Shown here: in pieces, positions 44,195 to 53,934 of the stretch
How positions within the stretch are numbered: the stretch's first letter is position 1
Layout of the letters: every line of letters starts with the position of its first letter
Assembly: GCF_947490405.1 (NCBI RefSeq)
Contig: NZ_CANLGU010000002.1
Coordinates: forward strand, 794,455-858,454
Source of the DNA: an uncultured Algibacter sp.
GTDB taxonomy: Bacteria; Bacteroidota; Bacteroidia; Flavobacteriales; Flavobacteriaceae
Direction of reading: 5' to 3'
Length of the DNA stretch: 64,000 bases
Program-made: the position numbers and the translations under genes
The notes under the pieces: generated by a model
Databases searched by the model: none
Told to the model about the DNA's origin: nothing
Seen by the model: the letters and a program-made list of their open reading frames with translations, nothing else

Positions 44195-45073
44195 ATGCCA
44201 TATTGGTTACATATTCTTGTAATTGTTCTAATTGTGTATGTCACAATTAGTATTGCTTTGTATTATTTGCAAGATTACATGTTGTTTAAGCCTGAAAAGT
44301 TACCTAAAGACTTTGAGTTTTACTATGAAAATCAAGATATCGTAGAGTATAATCTGGAAACTAGAGATGGAGCTACTATAAATGGTATTTTGTTTAAACC
44401 CAAAATCCAATCAAAAGGCATTGTTTTATACTTAAAAGGAAATTCAAAAAGTATAAAGGGTTGGGGGAAGTTTGCAGTAGATTTTACCAGACATGGCTAT
44501 AATGTTTTGATGGTTGATTATCGTGGGTTTGGTAAAAGCACTGGTAGGCGTTCTCAAAAAGCTATAAAACGAGATTTACAAGAGGTTTATAATAAAATAA
44601 AAGAACGCACAACTGAAGATAGAATTATATTGTATGGTAGGTCGCTGGGTTCAGGTTTTGCTGCAAAATTAGCATCCATGAATGATCCAAAAATGTTGAT
44701 TCTTGATGCACCATATTATAGTTTAACCAAAGTTACGGCACGTTATGCACCGTTTATGCCACTATCACTACTTATAAAATATCCTCTACCCACATACAAA
44801 TGGTTAAAATATGTAAAGTGTCCTATTCATATCATTCATGGTACAAATGATAATTTAATTCCATATAAAACTAGTGTGAAATTATCAAAAGTAAATCCAA
44901 AACTTACCAAGTTGCATACGGTTATTGGTGGCGGACATAAAAATTTGAATAACTTTGAATCCTATCACAAAATGATTCATGAGATTTTAAATAGTAAGCC
45001 TCAAAGCATCGATTTATCAACCACAAGTATTCATGTTAAACATTCCTCAAAACCAACTAAAACAAAAGCTTAA
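44195..45073 (+). CDS. Membrane-anchored alpha/beta hydrolase (first of a pair)
   Basis: 292 residues. An N-terminal membrane anchor (ILVIVLIVYVTISIALYY) precedes a BEM46/ABHD-like alpha/beta hydrolase domain: GIVLYLKGNSKSIKGWG, VLMVDYRGFGKSTG, nucleophile elbow GRSLGSG with Ser150, Asp219 in HGTNDN, His248 in GGGHKN. The usual oxyanion HGN is KGN here (residues 81-83). It is probably an esterase or lipase facing the envelope. Its 3' end overlaps the paralogous downstream gene by 41 bp. A tandem duplication is likely. Confidence 0.83.
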   Translation: MPYWLHILVIVLIVYVTISIALYYLQDYMLFKPEKLPKDFEFYYENQDIVEYNLETRDGATINGILFKPKIQSKGIVLYLKGNSKSIKGWGKFAVDFTRHGYNVLMVDYRGFGKSTGRRSQKAIKRDLQEVYNKIKERTTEDRIILYGRSLGSGFAAKLASMNDPKMLILDAPYYSLTKVTARYAPFMPLSLLIKYPLPTYKWLKYVKCPIHIIHGTNDNLIPYKTSVKLSKVNPKLTKLHTVIGGGHKNLNNFESYHKMIHEILNSKPQSIDLSTTSIHVKHSSKPTKTKA

Positions 45074-45857
45074 AAGGGCATTTGTTGTTTTAACTACAAT
45101 TTATCTTATGGTTGCATCGGCATTGTATTTTTTTCAAGAAAAGTTATTGTTTTTGCCTACTACTTTAGAACAAGATTATCAGTATCAATTTTCTTATTCT
45201 TTTGAGGAATTATTTCTGAAGACTGATGAAACGGCTATTATAAACGCCATTCATTTTAAAATTGAAAAACCAAAGGGTGTGGTGCTTTTTTTTCATGGAA
45301 ATGCAGGAGATTTATCGCGTTGGGGTATTTTAGCTGAATATTTTGTTGAGAAGCAGTATGATGTATTGGTTATGGATTATAGAACTTACGGAAAAAGTAC
45401 AGGTAAGCTAAGTGAAGCGGCGCTTTATAATGATGCTCAATACTGTTATGATTATTTAAAGACAATGTATATTGAAGATGAAATTATTGTTTATGGACGT
45501 TCTTTGGGAAGTGGATTAGCTACAAATATTGCTTCAAAAAAAAATCCAAAACAACTTATTTTGGAAACCCCTTATTATAGTGTTTTAGATGTGGCACAAT
45601 ATAGGTTTCCTATGTTTCCTGTAAAACAACTTTTAAAATATAAACTCCTTAGTTATCAATTTATAAAAGATGTTAAGTGTCCTATTTTAATACTTCATGG
45701 TACTAAAGATCAAGTGGTGCCTTACCAGTCTGCAAAAAAACTATATGAAGCTTCTCCAAAATTAAAAACCACTTTTGTGACTATTGAAGGTGGAACCCAT
45801 GGCGACTTAAGTGCTTTTGAAATTTATCATCAGTATATGAATAAAGTATTGAAATGA
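45033..45857 (+). CDS. Membrane-anchored alpha/beta hydrolase (second of a pair)
   Basis: 274 residues, paralogous to the preceding gene. A basic N-terminus and a membrane helix (AFVVLTTIYLMVASALYFF) lead into the domain: VLFFHGNAGDLSRWG with the normal oxyanion HGN (88-90), VLVMDYRTYGKSTG, GRSLGSG with Ser157, Asp226 in HGTKDQ and His256 in GGTHGD. The catalytic triad is complete. The ATG chosen lies 41 bp inside the upstream gene; a later ATG (45108) would remove the basic N-terminus and most of the membrane helix, so the earlier one is preferred. The substrate is unknown. Confidence 0.83.
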   Translation: MLNIPQNQLKQKLKRAFVVLTTIYLMVASALYFFQEKLLFLPTTLEQDYQYQFSYSFEELFLKTDETAIINAIHFKIEKPKGVVLFFHGNAGDLSRWGILAEYFVEKQYDVLVMDYRTYGKSTGKLSEAALYNDAQYCYDYLKTMYIEDEIIVYGRSLGSGLATNIASKKNPKQLILETPYYSVLDVAQYRFPMFPVKQLLKYKLLSYQFIKDVKCPILILHGTKDQVVPYQSAKKLYEASPKLKTTFVTIEGGTHGDLSAFEIYHQYMNKVLK

Positions 45858-45862
45858 GTAAT

Positions 45863-48346
45863 TTAATCAACTTCAATGGTAGATAGATGATAAACCGGGA
45901 TTCCTGTATGTGTTATGCCTTCAATTTTTATTGCGTATCTGCTTTTTACATCACTTGTGTAGAACGAAACTTCTGCTTCAGTTGAAGCTTGGTTTAATAC
46001 AATTTTAGGTTCCCAATGTAAAGTGGTTCTTATATCTTGATAATTACTAAAATTTTCAAATTCATCACTATAATTAGGGGCATAAAACTCTCTTGTTGAA
46101 TAAAATCCTGCTACGCTAAAGTTTGTAATACCGGGGCTTCTTTTTACATTCTGATTGCTTGAAAACGAACCAGTTCTTGAGTAAATGGCTATAACACCAT
46201 TTGCGGAATTCGGAAAAATTGCTGCACGCGGGCCATCTAGTACATCAATAAAATCAACATCATCACCAGTTAAAAATAAAATATCCTCCACTTGAACATT
46301 CTGGCCATCTAGTAATATATTAGCTTGTCCTTGATTTCTGATTGAAATATTATCGTCAAAAGCCACAACAGTAGGTAATTGATTTATTAGATCCATAACG
46401 TTATAAATGCGCTGATCTTCATTTTTAGACAAATCTAATCTCTGATTTGGATTTCCATATAATGTTTTTTCTCGTATTTCTTTGTTTCGTTCTTCTTCTT
46501 CTTTTGATGTGTTTTTGGCAGTAATAACTATTTCATCTAACTTAGTTCTTGTTTTAGAGAATTCTGTATCAATTTTTAGTTTAAGTTCTGTTTGTTCTAA
46601 GTAATTTATCAATTTAGTTGAATCCTTGATGTTATTAAAGATATAGTTGTAGATTGATTTATTTATTGGAGGACTATTTTTTAACTGATCATTTAATCCA
46701 ATATCAACAAACCTATTAAGTTTTTCATGATCAGAATTAAAATCTTTTACCCGTGCTTCAAGCATAGCTTTTATTGTATCATTGAATATATAAGGTCCAT
46801 ATCTAAAACGTCCATTTGCATCTGCTTGCATACTTTCTTGATGCATATTTTTTTGCATTATTGTTAGTCGTGTTGCTGCAGAGATTTGTTTTCTAGAGCC
46901 TTTTAAAGCGGTTGTAATACCAGAGATGTAAAGTCCTTTTTCTGGTTTGAATTTTGGGTTTTTATTAGGTGTATTGTAGAGTAGTTCTTCCCATTTAAAA
47001 CGTCTCCAACCATGTGTTAACATAACTAAATCTAGAAGATACCTTCTTTTGTAATCACCCTTTTTTTGGAAAAAATAACCAGGGTCTTCTATCTTGCCTC
47101 TTAAATCAGAGTTTAATAAAAGATAGGTTTTTATGTTTTCATCTTTGGTATCATGATTAATGGCATTAATATCGGTAACGGACATGGATAAGTTACCGTA
47201 TTGCGGACTATTAATATTATCAGTTAAATTGATTTTCATGGTAACCTTATCTCGAGTTGCAGGAGTTGATTTATCAAGAGAGATGTTTACATCAACATCG
47301 TCTTCAGGATTGTCAATATAAACTAATCTTTCGCAGACAGGTTTTCCAGTGCTATCAAACAAAGTGAAATTGGAAACACCATCTTTTAGAAATTTAGTAT
47401 CTATTCTAATTCTTTGAGAGGTGGTATCTTGAGTTTGTAAATTTTCATATATTAAGTTTCCTCTTTGATGAGCTACTAAAAATGTATTTTTTAACCCAAG
47501 AGTTGTGTTTGAGGATAGTTGTACAATAATTTGCTTCCCATTATTTGAAATCTCCAGATTGTAACCAGAAGGTAGTGTCTTTGGTAATGGATATTTAACT
47601 TCATCGTCTTTGATAATAATACTAGCAAAATAACTTTTATTTGTTTCAGGTGTAAATTTTATTAAACCTAGGCCAAATTTGTAAGTTTTAAAAGTTGTTA
47701 TAATTTCATTGTCAGAATCTTTTATTACTCCCTCTAAAACATCATCATCTTTAAAGTTTTTGCCTTTTACTTTTATCGCTATTTTTGAAGGGATATTGTC
47801 TACTAAATAACCACCTTCTGGATAAAAACCAATTTCAAGATTTGATTTTATTGAGTTTTTTGATATTTCAAAATTTTTACTGGTGTCGCCATTAAAAGTT
47901 AAATTCTTTTTTGATGTATCTAGTACAGGAATATTAGTTTGAAAGAAATAGTCTTGCTCTTTATTGCGCATATAATTGCTATAAGCTCTAAGTGTATAAT
48001 TTCCGGGTTCCCAACGTTTTCTTAATTTGAAATCACCAGCAACACTTAAATCAGTAACACATAATTGTTTTTTAGAAACAATACTGTCTTTACTATTTAT
48101 TAATTCAACATAAACAACATTGCTGGTATTAGATGCTTTGTGTGATATACCGTTAACCAAATAAGAACTATACCAGATATCATCTCCTAATGCATAATAA
48201 GGTTTGTCTGTTTGTATATAAATTTTTTCCGGATAATTATTACGGTAATTTTCAAGCTTTTCAATAACAAGTTCTCTAAAATTATTTACCAGAGTGAAGG
48301 ATACGAAAATTAAAATCGAAATAAATAAGGATGCTTTTTTAATCAT
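45863..48346 (-). CDS. MG2-like and TonB plug-domain envelope protein
   Basis: 827 residues. An N-terminal signal or anchor (about 5-21) is followed by macroglobulin-type beta domains: KIYIQTDKPYYALGDDIWYS (MG2-like), SIVSKKQL, and KVTMKINLTDNINSPQYGNL. Near residues 610-735 is a TonB-dependent-receptor plug-like domain (YNVMDLINQLPTVVAFDD, QANILLDGQNVQVEDI, GPRAAIFPNSANGVIAIYSR). No C-terminal barrel of the size of a receptor follows; only about 90 residues remain. Such MG2-plug proteins are known in Bacteroidota and may be surface or periplasmic. Their role is unknown. Confidence 0.75.
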   Translation of the reverse strand: MIKKASLFISILIFVSFTLVNNFRELVIEKLENYRNNYPEKIYIQTDKPYYALGDDIWYSSYLVNGISHKASNTSNVVYVELINSKDSIVSKKQLCVTDLSVAGDFKLRKRWEPGNYTLRAYSNYMRNKEQDYFFQTNIPVLDTSKKNLTFNGDTSKNFEISKNSIKSNLEIGFYPEGGYLVDNIPSKIAIKVKGKNFKDDDVLEGVIKDSDNEIITTFKTYKFGLGLIKFTPETNKSYFASIIIKDDEVKYPLPKTLPSGYNLEISNNGKQIIVQLSSNTTLGLKNTFLVAHQRGNLIYENLQTQDTTSQRIRIDTKFLKDGVSNFTLFDSTGKPVCERLVYIDNPEDDVDVNISLDKSTPATRDKVTMKINLTDNINSPQYGNLSMSVTDINAINHDTKDENIKTYLLLNSDLRGKIEDPGYFFQKKGDYKRRYLLDLVMLTHGWRRFKWEELLYNTPNKNPKFKPEKGLYISGITTALKGSRKQISAATRLTIMQKNMHQESMQADANGRFRYGPYIFNDTIKAMLEARVKDFNSDHEKLNRFVDIGLNDQLKNSPPINKSIYNYIFNNIKDSTKLINYLEQTELKLKIDTEFSKTRTKLDEIVITAKNTSKEEEERNKEIREKTLYGNPNQRLDLSKNEDQRIYNVMDLINQLPTVVAFDDNISIRNQGQANILLDGQNVQVEDILFLTGDDVDFIDVLDGPRAAIFPNSANGVIAIYSRTGSFSSNQNVKRSPGITNFSVAGFYSTREFYAPNYSDEFENFSNYQDIRTTLHWEPKIVLNQASTEAEVSFYTSDVKSRYAIKIEGITHTGIPVYHLSTIEVD

Positions 48347-48656
48347 AATTGTTGTAAAGATTATCTTTTCTATTAATATGGATGTAGATTTTTGTATTAA
48401 TTAATTCTTAAATATTTTTGACTACATTCATCTATATTAGTTTAATTTAACGAGCTTTTTTCTTAAAAAATTAACATACAGAATTTCTAATCTTAAAGAA
48501 AGACTAAAATGTTGATAGATGTTGTTAAACATTTCTAAAATACTTTTACGGTTTAAATTAAATTCTTCTATTTGTACAGAGTTTAGTTTAAGCAATATAT
48601 GGTTAGTTAGAAAAAGCAGTAAAGTTAAATCTTTGCTGCTTTTTTCTTGTTTGTGT
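48347..48656. other. Intergenic region, 310 bp
   Basis: Between the MG2-plug gene and the T9SS type B gene, both leftward. It holds the terminator at 48611-48645 and presumably the promoter of the MG2-plug gene, although no exact -7/-33 pair was found. No ORF or repeat was seen. Confidence 0.6.
48611..48645 (-). terminator. Terminator after the T9SS type B gene
   Basis: A stem of about 14 bp (48611-48624 and 48631-48644, one G-U pair) with a 6-nt loop; on the minus strand a U tract follows. It lies just past the stop of the leftward gene at 48657. Confidence 0.75.
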
Positions 48657-50363
48657 TTATCGTTTTAAGGTGAAATAACCATTAAAAGACTTCTCTATAT
48701 TTTCATCATTGTCAATGTAATGGACGGTAAACCAATAACCAGCAGTAGGCATTGGTACATTATTAAAAGTGCCATCCCAACTGTCATTATTTTTTCCAAG
48801 TTGTTTTAATAACTTCCCATATCTGTTAAAAATAAATATTTTATTAATTATTATTGATTCAATATTTCTTATATACCAATTATCATTAATGCCATCACCA
48901 TTTGGTGTAAAGTAAGGCGAATAACCCGCTGAGATTTTTTCAATAAGAGTTTCGTTACATCCCTCAAAATCAATAATATAAAACCTATTTAAACCGAAAG
49001 GTATATTCTTGAATAGAGAGGAGGTTTGATATGCTCCGTCATTAAGTCTATATCTATAGTTATTAGGTTCAGAAATAACAATTCTGGCAGTTTGATTAGG
49101 GGAAAATTGTTTAGAAATAACAACTTTAGCATCTATTGATCCATTGGGATTTTCTCTAAAAATTTCTATGGTATCATTAATAGTGGTTGAGCAATTATTT
49201 TGTTCAATAATGAAATTAGAATATACGCCATCAGAAAGACTAGGAATAACAAAGTTTCCAAATTCATTTGTAGAATAATTTACAGCTGGTACGATGATAT
49301 TATCGTAGTTATAACTTATGGTATAAGTTTCATTAGGTTTTAAACCAGCAACAAGTATTTCGCCGCTACCAGGACCACATAAACCTTGGTCTATTCTCGA
49401 TATATTACCGATAATAGGAGGATCAAAACTTGTGTTAACATCTTCTAAAATGTAGTAATAGGTGAATTCTATATTATCGTAAGGACCTATATCTCCTAAG
49501 TTGAATGCAATAGATATAGATTGGTCTATACTCTCAGAGCGATCACCTACAGACGAATTTAAAGAAATACCATTCCAAACATCAGAAGCAGATCTATTAC
49601 TGAAGCCTCCATATGCTACTCTGGATCTTCTATCATTAGCATAAAAACTTATATGAGAACCATCAGTATCACCTATAAATGGTTCAGGAGGTTGAGATGC
49701 TTTAATTAAACTGATGTTTTCTGGTAAATCTCCTTGAGAAAATAAAAGTATATCTGTTCTAAATTCGTATGGGTGGCCAATGGCTTGATTATTATCAGGG
49801 TCTACATTATGCATAAAAAAAACATTTCTTTTTAATTCATCCGAATCATTATACAGAAATGTTGTCATTTTAATAAAAAGCCCATCTTTTGTTAAGTTAA
49901 AGAAACGTTTTATTTGCAAGTTATTTACTGATCCTTCCCAAATTAATTGAGAAGATATATCAAAACAACTAGATGTTATTGTGCTAGCAGAAGTAACCTC
50001 ACCTATAATATCGTAAGATTCTTTTTTGTTAAGGCTGTTGTTGCTGTAATTTATGCCATCTATCTCTATGGTAAAACCTTCTTCTGCATTTCCTGGAGCA
50101 AAATAATCTCCATCATAATCAAGCCAACCATCTTTTTGTGGGTTAGCAATAAACCCAAAAAGGTTATTGAAATTCATCTCCCTATTATCATGAAAACTAT
50201 TTGGTTTATTACTTGTGTTTGCTCCAAAACTACCTATGTTACTAACACCAATTTCAACAAAATCTCCTCTTGCCCAACCTTCAGCATCAATTACTACAGC
50301 TTCAACTTGGGAGAACGATAGTTTTAAACACAGTATTATAAGTATTTGGGATAATTTTTTCAA
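48657..50363 (-). CDS. T9SS type B sorting-domain protein
   Basis: 568 residues: a signal peptide (about 1-19, LSFSQ), a large N-terminal beta-rich part (IDAEGWARGDFVEIG, then repeated strands), and a C-terminal gliding-motility-associated domain. The latter carries the recognised YFTPNGDGINDNWYIRNIE, FNRYGKLLKQL and WDGTFNNVPMPTAGYWFTV motifs, the type B substrate signal for type IX secretion. It is therefore probably exported to the cell surface or medium. No T9SS machinery gene is present in the window. The cargo part is unrecognised. Confidence 0.92.
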   Translation of the reverse strand: MKKLSQILIILCLKLSFSQVEAVVIDAEGWARGDFVEIGVSNIGSFGANTSNKPNSFHDNREMNFNNLFGFIANPQKDGWLDYDGDYFAPGNAEEGFTIEIDGINYSNNSLNKKESYDIIGEVTSASTITSSCFDISSQLIWEGSVNNLQIKRFFNLTKDGLFIKMTTFLYNDSDELKRNVFFMHNVDPDNNQAIGHPYEFRTDILLFSQGDLPENISLIKASQPPEPFIGDTDGSHISFYANDRRSRVAYGGFSNRSASDVWNGISLNSSVGDRSESIDQSISIAFNLGDIGPYDNIEFTYYYILEDVNTSFDPPIIGNISRIDQGLCGPGSGEILVAGLKPNETYTISYNYDNIIVPAVNYSTNEFGNFVIPSLSDGVYSNFIIEQNNCSTTINDTIEIFRENPNGSIDAKVVISKQFSPNQTARIVISEPNNYRYRLNDGAYQTSSLFKNIPFGLNRFYIIDFEGCNETLIEKISAGYSPYFTPNGDGINDNWYIRNIESIIINKIFIFNRYGKLLKQLGKNNDSWDGTFNNVPMPTAGYWFTVHYIDNDENIEKSFNGYFTLKR

Positions 50364-50535
50364 TAAAAGCTATTTGAGTTGAATGAAATTAATAAAAAAA
50401 TAGCTACAAAAATTATACCATTTAACTTTTGTCTTGAAGTTAATTTTCAAACTATTTAGTCTTTTAAAAGCTTTTACATCTAAGGGGTAAGGGGGTTAGT
50501 ATGGTTTTTCGATATAAAAAAATTAAAGTAAAGCC

Positions 50536-52227
50536 TTAAATTATATTAACAAATAAGCCTTCGTCAATTTTCTCAACTTTAGCTAAACTATTTTTAGTCA
50601 ATTCTTTAATGGATTTATCCCATTTTTTATTAGATAAACCAGATTGGGTTTTCAAATCTACAAGTTCAAGTTTTTTAGCTTTTTTCAAGATTTCTAAAAT
50701 GCCTTTAGCCTCATCACTTACAGCAACAGCCTTTTTTTCAGGTCGCATTTGCGGAAAGAATAGTACTTCTTGTATAGATTGGTTATTGGTTAAAAACATA
50801 ATCAATCTATCCATGCCTATTCCCATACCAGACGTAGGAGGCATACCGTATTCCAAAGCACGTAAAAAATCATGGTCTATAAACTCAGTAGCTTCATCAT
50901 CACCCTTTGCAGCTAATTTTAATTGGTGTTCAAAGCGCTCACGTTGATCAATAGGGTCGTTAAGTTCAGAATAAGCATTTGCAATTTCTTTACCACAAAC
51001 CATAAGCTCAAAACGTTCTGTTAATTCAGGATTATCTCGGTGTTCTTTACATAACGGACTCATTTCTTTCGGATAGTCCGTAATAAAAGTTGGTTGGATA
51101 TAATTGCCTTCACACTTTTCGCCAAAAATCTCATCAATCAACTTGCCTTTCCCCATCGTCTCATCAACTTCAACACTTAAATCTTTGGCAGCTTGTCTTA
51201 TTTCACTTTCACTTTTTCCAGTTATATCAAACCCAGTAAAGTGTTTTATAGAATCAGCCATGGTTACTCTGGCGTAAGGTGCTTTAAAATCGATTTCATA
51301 ATCTCCAAAAGTTGCTTTTGTAGAACCATTTACAGCAACAGCACAATGCTCAAGTAAACGCTCACAGAAATCCATCATCCAGTTGTAATCTTTATAGGCT
51401 ACATATATTTCCATAGCCGTAAACTCAGGGTTGTGGGTTCTGTCCATTCCCTCATTTCTAAAGTTTTTAGAAAACTCATAAACTCCATCAAAACCACCAA
51501 CAATTAATCGTTTTAAGTACAATTCATTAGCAATTCTCATGTACAAAGGTACATCCAAAGCATTATGATGCGTAATAAATGGGCGCGCCGCAGCACCACC
51601 AGGAATAGGTTGTAACACAGGTGTTTCAACTTCAAAATAACCAGAGTCATTAAAAAACTGGCGCATTGCATTAAACAATTTTGTACGCTTTACAAAAACC
51701 TCTTTAACATGTGGGTTTACTACTAAATCTGCATATCTCTGTCTGTAGCGCTGCTCAGGGTCGGTAAACGCATCGTAAACTTTACCATCTTTTTCCTTGG
51801 GCAAAGGCAAAGGTTTCAAGGCTTTACTAAGCAATTTAAAGTCTTTAACCATAACGGTTTTTTCGCCTACTTTAGTTGTAAATAATTCGCCTTCAATACC
51901 AATAAAATCACCATAGTCTAAAAGTTTTTTAAACACGTCATTGTATTTGCTTTTATCCTCGCCAGTGCAAATTTCATCTCTATTAAAATATACTTGTATG
52001 TTTCCTTCGGCATCTTGTAACTCAGCAAAACTTGCTTTTCCTTGTACTCTTATCATCATCAATCGTCCAGCAATCACCACCTTTTTTGCCACCTCAAAAC
52101 CATCCTTTACCTGTTTAGAGGTATGTGTTACAGGGTATAAATCCGCAGGATAAGGGTTAATCCCTAACTGGCGCAATTTTGCTAACTTCTCTCTTCTTAC
52201 AAGCTCTTGTTCAGATAATTGTGACAT
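50536..52227 (-). CDS. lysS: Lysyl-tRNA synthetase, class II
   Basis: Charges tRNA-Lys. 563 residues: an N-terminal OB-fold anticodon-binding domain ([20 protein letters not shown]) and a class II catalytic core ([82 protein letters not shown]). The C-terminal about 65 residues after FPQMRPEKK are an extra helical extension. The extension looks like a known Bacteroidota feature, but I cannot cite its role. Monocistronic. Confidence 0.97.
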   Translation of the reverse strand: MSQLSEQELVRREKLAKLRQLGINPYPADLYPVTHTSKQVKDGFEVAKKVVIAGRLMMIRVQGKASFAELQDAEGNIQVYFNRDEICTGEDKSKYNDVFKKLLDYGDFIGIEGELFTTKVGEKTVMVKDFKLLSKALKPLPLPKEKDGKVYDAFTDPEQRYRQRYADLVVNPHVKEVFVKRTKLFNAMRQFFNDSGYFEVETPVLQPIPGGAAARPFITHHNALDVPLYMRIANELYLKRLIVGGFDGVYEFSKNFRNEGMDRTHNPEFTAMEIYVAYKDYNWMMDFCERLLEHCAVAVNGSTKATFGDYEIDFKAPYARVTMADSIKHFTGFDITGKSESEIRQAAKDLSVEVDETMGKGKLIDEIFGEKCEGNYIQPTFITDYPKEMSPLCKEHRDNPELTERFELMVCGKEIANAYSELNDPIDQRERFEHQLKLAAKGDDEATEFIDHDFLRALEYGMPPTSGMGIGMDRLIMFLTNNQSIQEVLFFPQMRPEKKAVAVSDEAKGILEILKKAKKLELVDLKTQSGLSNKKWDKSIKELTKNSLAKVEKIDEGLFVNII

Positions 52228-52525
52228 GATTTAAATTCTAAGTAAAAATTTTTAAGGCACAAAGATAAACATTTGATTTCCTTTTCTAGTTGATTGATTT
52301 ATGATTTTTTTGGGCGTTACCGCAAGGGTCGGGCTATTCGTTATATCTTTTTAAAACGTCATGGTGAAGAAAGAACAACCGTAACAATCTGTTAAATTTA
52401 AGTTTCTAAGTAAAATGTTTTTTCAAAGGTTTTAAAAAGGATGCCACTACTATCCCTAACGCAAAGTGTAACAAACAACAAGCTTTTACGTCAAATAGTT
52501 AATCATCAATTAAAATGAATCAAAA
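52228..52525. other. Intergenic region upstream of the YqaE gene
   Basis: About 300 bp between the divergent lysS and YqaE genes, containing their promoters. A conspicuously G-rich block, GGGCGTTACCGCAAGGGTCG, begins at 52312 in otherwise AT-rich DNA and looks like a dispersed flavobacterial repeat. No other structure was seen. Confidence 0.4.
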
Positions 52526-52684
52526 ATGAGTTTCTGGAGAGTTTTACTGTCTATTATTTGCCCACCTTTAGCCGTTATCGATAAAGGGTGTGGCTCTATT
52601 ATTATTGTCTTCTTATTATGGCTTTGTGGTTGGGTACCTGGCGTAATAGCTGCATTAGTTATACTTAACAATCCAAAAAATTAA
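52526..52684 (+). CDS. YqaE/Pmp3 family membrane proteolipid
   Basis: A 52-residue gene. The sequence (MSFWRVLLSIICPPLAVIDK, then GSIIIVFLLWLCGWVPGVIAAL, VILNN) matches the YqaE/Pmp3 (UPF0057) family: two membrane helices with a conserved CPPLAV motif in the first and WxPGxIAA in the second. Homologues are linked to membrane potential and salt or cold stress. It lies 29 bp upstream of lipB, but lipB has its own -7 box at the 3' end of this gene. Start and length fit family norms. Confidence 0.9.
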   Translation: MSFWRVLLSIICPPLAVIDKGCGSIIIVFLLWLCGWVPGVIAALVILNNPKN

Positions 52685-52699
52685 AATATAAAAATATCG

Positions 52700-52707
52700 T
52701 AATTTTG
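52700..52707 (+). promoter_or_regulatory. Promoter -7 box of lipB, near-leaderless
   Basis: TAATTTTG matches TAnnTTTG exactly and ends 6 bp before the ATG at 52714. Transcription from it would start at or within a few bases of the initiation codon. No clear -33 TTG is seen. Confidence 0.4.
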
Positions 52708-52713
52708 TAGGCT

Positions 52714-53412
52714 ATGAATAAAAAAATAGAACTACAAGATTTAGGTTTGCAAGATTACAAAGCGGCTTGGGATTACCAAGAAAAGTTGTTTAAAGGTATC
52801 GTTGATTCTAAAATTAAAAATAGGAGAGAAGGTGCTAATTTGAAAACCAATAACTATTTTTTGTTTGTAGAACATCCTCATGTGTATACCTTAGGTAAAA
52901 GTGGCAATATGTCTAACTTATTAGTTGATGAAGTTCAATTAAAAGCTAAAAGCGCAACATTCTATAAAGTAAACCGTGGAGGAGATATTACCTATCATGG
53001 GCCAGGTCAAATAGTAGGATACCCTATTTTGGATTTGGATAATTTTTTCACAGACATTCATAAATACTTGCGATTCTTAGAAGAAATGATAATCCTAACA
53101 CTTGCTGAATACGGTTTAAAAGCAGAACGTAGTTCTGGAGAAACAGGAGTTTGGCTAGATGTAGGAACACCATTTGCACGTAAAATATGTGCTATGGGAG
53201 TTCGTGCTAGCCGTTGGGTAACCATGCATGGTTTTGCATTAAATGTAAATGCAGATTTGGGTTATTTCGACTTAATGATTCCTTGCGGTATTCGAGGTAA
53301 AGCAGTAACCTCTTTAAATGTAGAACTTGGAAAAAAGCAAGTGGATGAGACTGAGGTTAAAGAAAAATTACTAAAACATTTTACAACGCTTTTCGAGGCA
53401 GAGTTTATTTAA
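52714..53412 (+). CDS. lipB: Octanoyltransferase (lipoate biosynthesis)
   Basis: Transfers octanoyl groups from acyl-carrier protein to lipoyl domains. 232 residues with the family blocks: HPHVYTLGKSGNMSNL, RGGDITYHGPGQIVGYPILD, KICAMGVRASRWVTMHGFAL, and PCGIRGKAVTSL with Cys191 as the acyl-thioester nucleophile. The length is normal. The next gene starts 1 bp after its stop, so the two form a tightly coupled pair. No LipA gene lies nearby in the window. Confidence 0.97.
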   Translation: MNKKIELQDLGLQDYKAAWDYQEKLFKGIVDSKIKNRREGANLKTNNYFLFVEHPHVYTLGKSGNMSNLLVDEVQLKAKSATFYKVNRGGDITYHGPGQIVGYPILDLDNFFTDIHKYLRFLEEMIILTLAEYGLKAERSSGETGVWLDVGTPFARKICAMGVRASRWVTMHGFALNVNADLGYFDLMIPCGIRGKAVTSLNVELGKKQVDETEVKEKLLKHFTTLFEAEFI

Positions 53413-53413
53413 A

Positions 53414-53908
53414 ATGAGATTAAAGCGCATATTAAAAATTTCATTATTAATTATAAGTATTGCGCTAACAGGGTTTTTAGTTGCTTTAATGTATATTGTT
53501 TTCTACATTGAAAACGCTCGGTTTGAGTATAGTATGCTTATTCCTCTTTTTATGATTCCTGCTGGTGTTTTAAGTGTTGTCTATCATTTTAAAACAATGA
53601 GGTTTTATGGTTTAAAATCAAAAGCAACAGGTTTTAAAGATGTTGTATTGTGGGTAGGTAATACATTATTTGCAATATCTCAGGTTTTAACAGCTTTGTA
53701 CTTGTTGTACTCATTATATTTGCTCTATCAAACAAACCAAAATACTGAGGTTTATATAGCTTATATGGTGTGTTTACTAATGTTTGTTTTTGGTTTGTGT
53801 TTATTTCTTGAAACTTACCATCTTTATAAACGTATTATCAAAACCGATGCAGATTTATTTAAAGGCTCTATTGATGATATAACTGGCGTTGATAAAAATC
53901 AAGATTGA
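53414..53908 (+). CDS. Four-helix membrane protein of unknown function
   Basis: 164 residues with about four membrane helices: LKISLLIISIALTGFLVALM, MLIPLFMIPAGVLSVVYHF, VLTALYLLYSLYLLY and YMVCLLMFVFGLCLFLETY. There are no charged catalytic clusters. I do not recognise it. It starts 1 bp after the lipB stop, so it is co-transcribed, but the link to lipoate is not evident. A short cytoplasmic tail ends DDITGVDKNQD. Confidence 0.6.
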   Translation: MRLKRILKISLLIISIALTGFLVALMYIVFYIENARFEYSMLIPLFMIPAGVLSVVYHFKTMRFYGLKSKATGFKDVVLWVGNTLFAISQVLTALYLLYSLYLLYQTNQNTEVYIAYMVCLLMFVFGLCLFLETYHLYKRIIKTDADLFKGSIDDITGVDKNQD

Positions 53909-53934
53909 TTTCTCAGGCTTAATAAATCTAAGGC

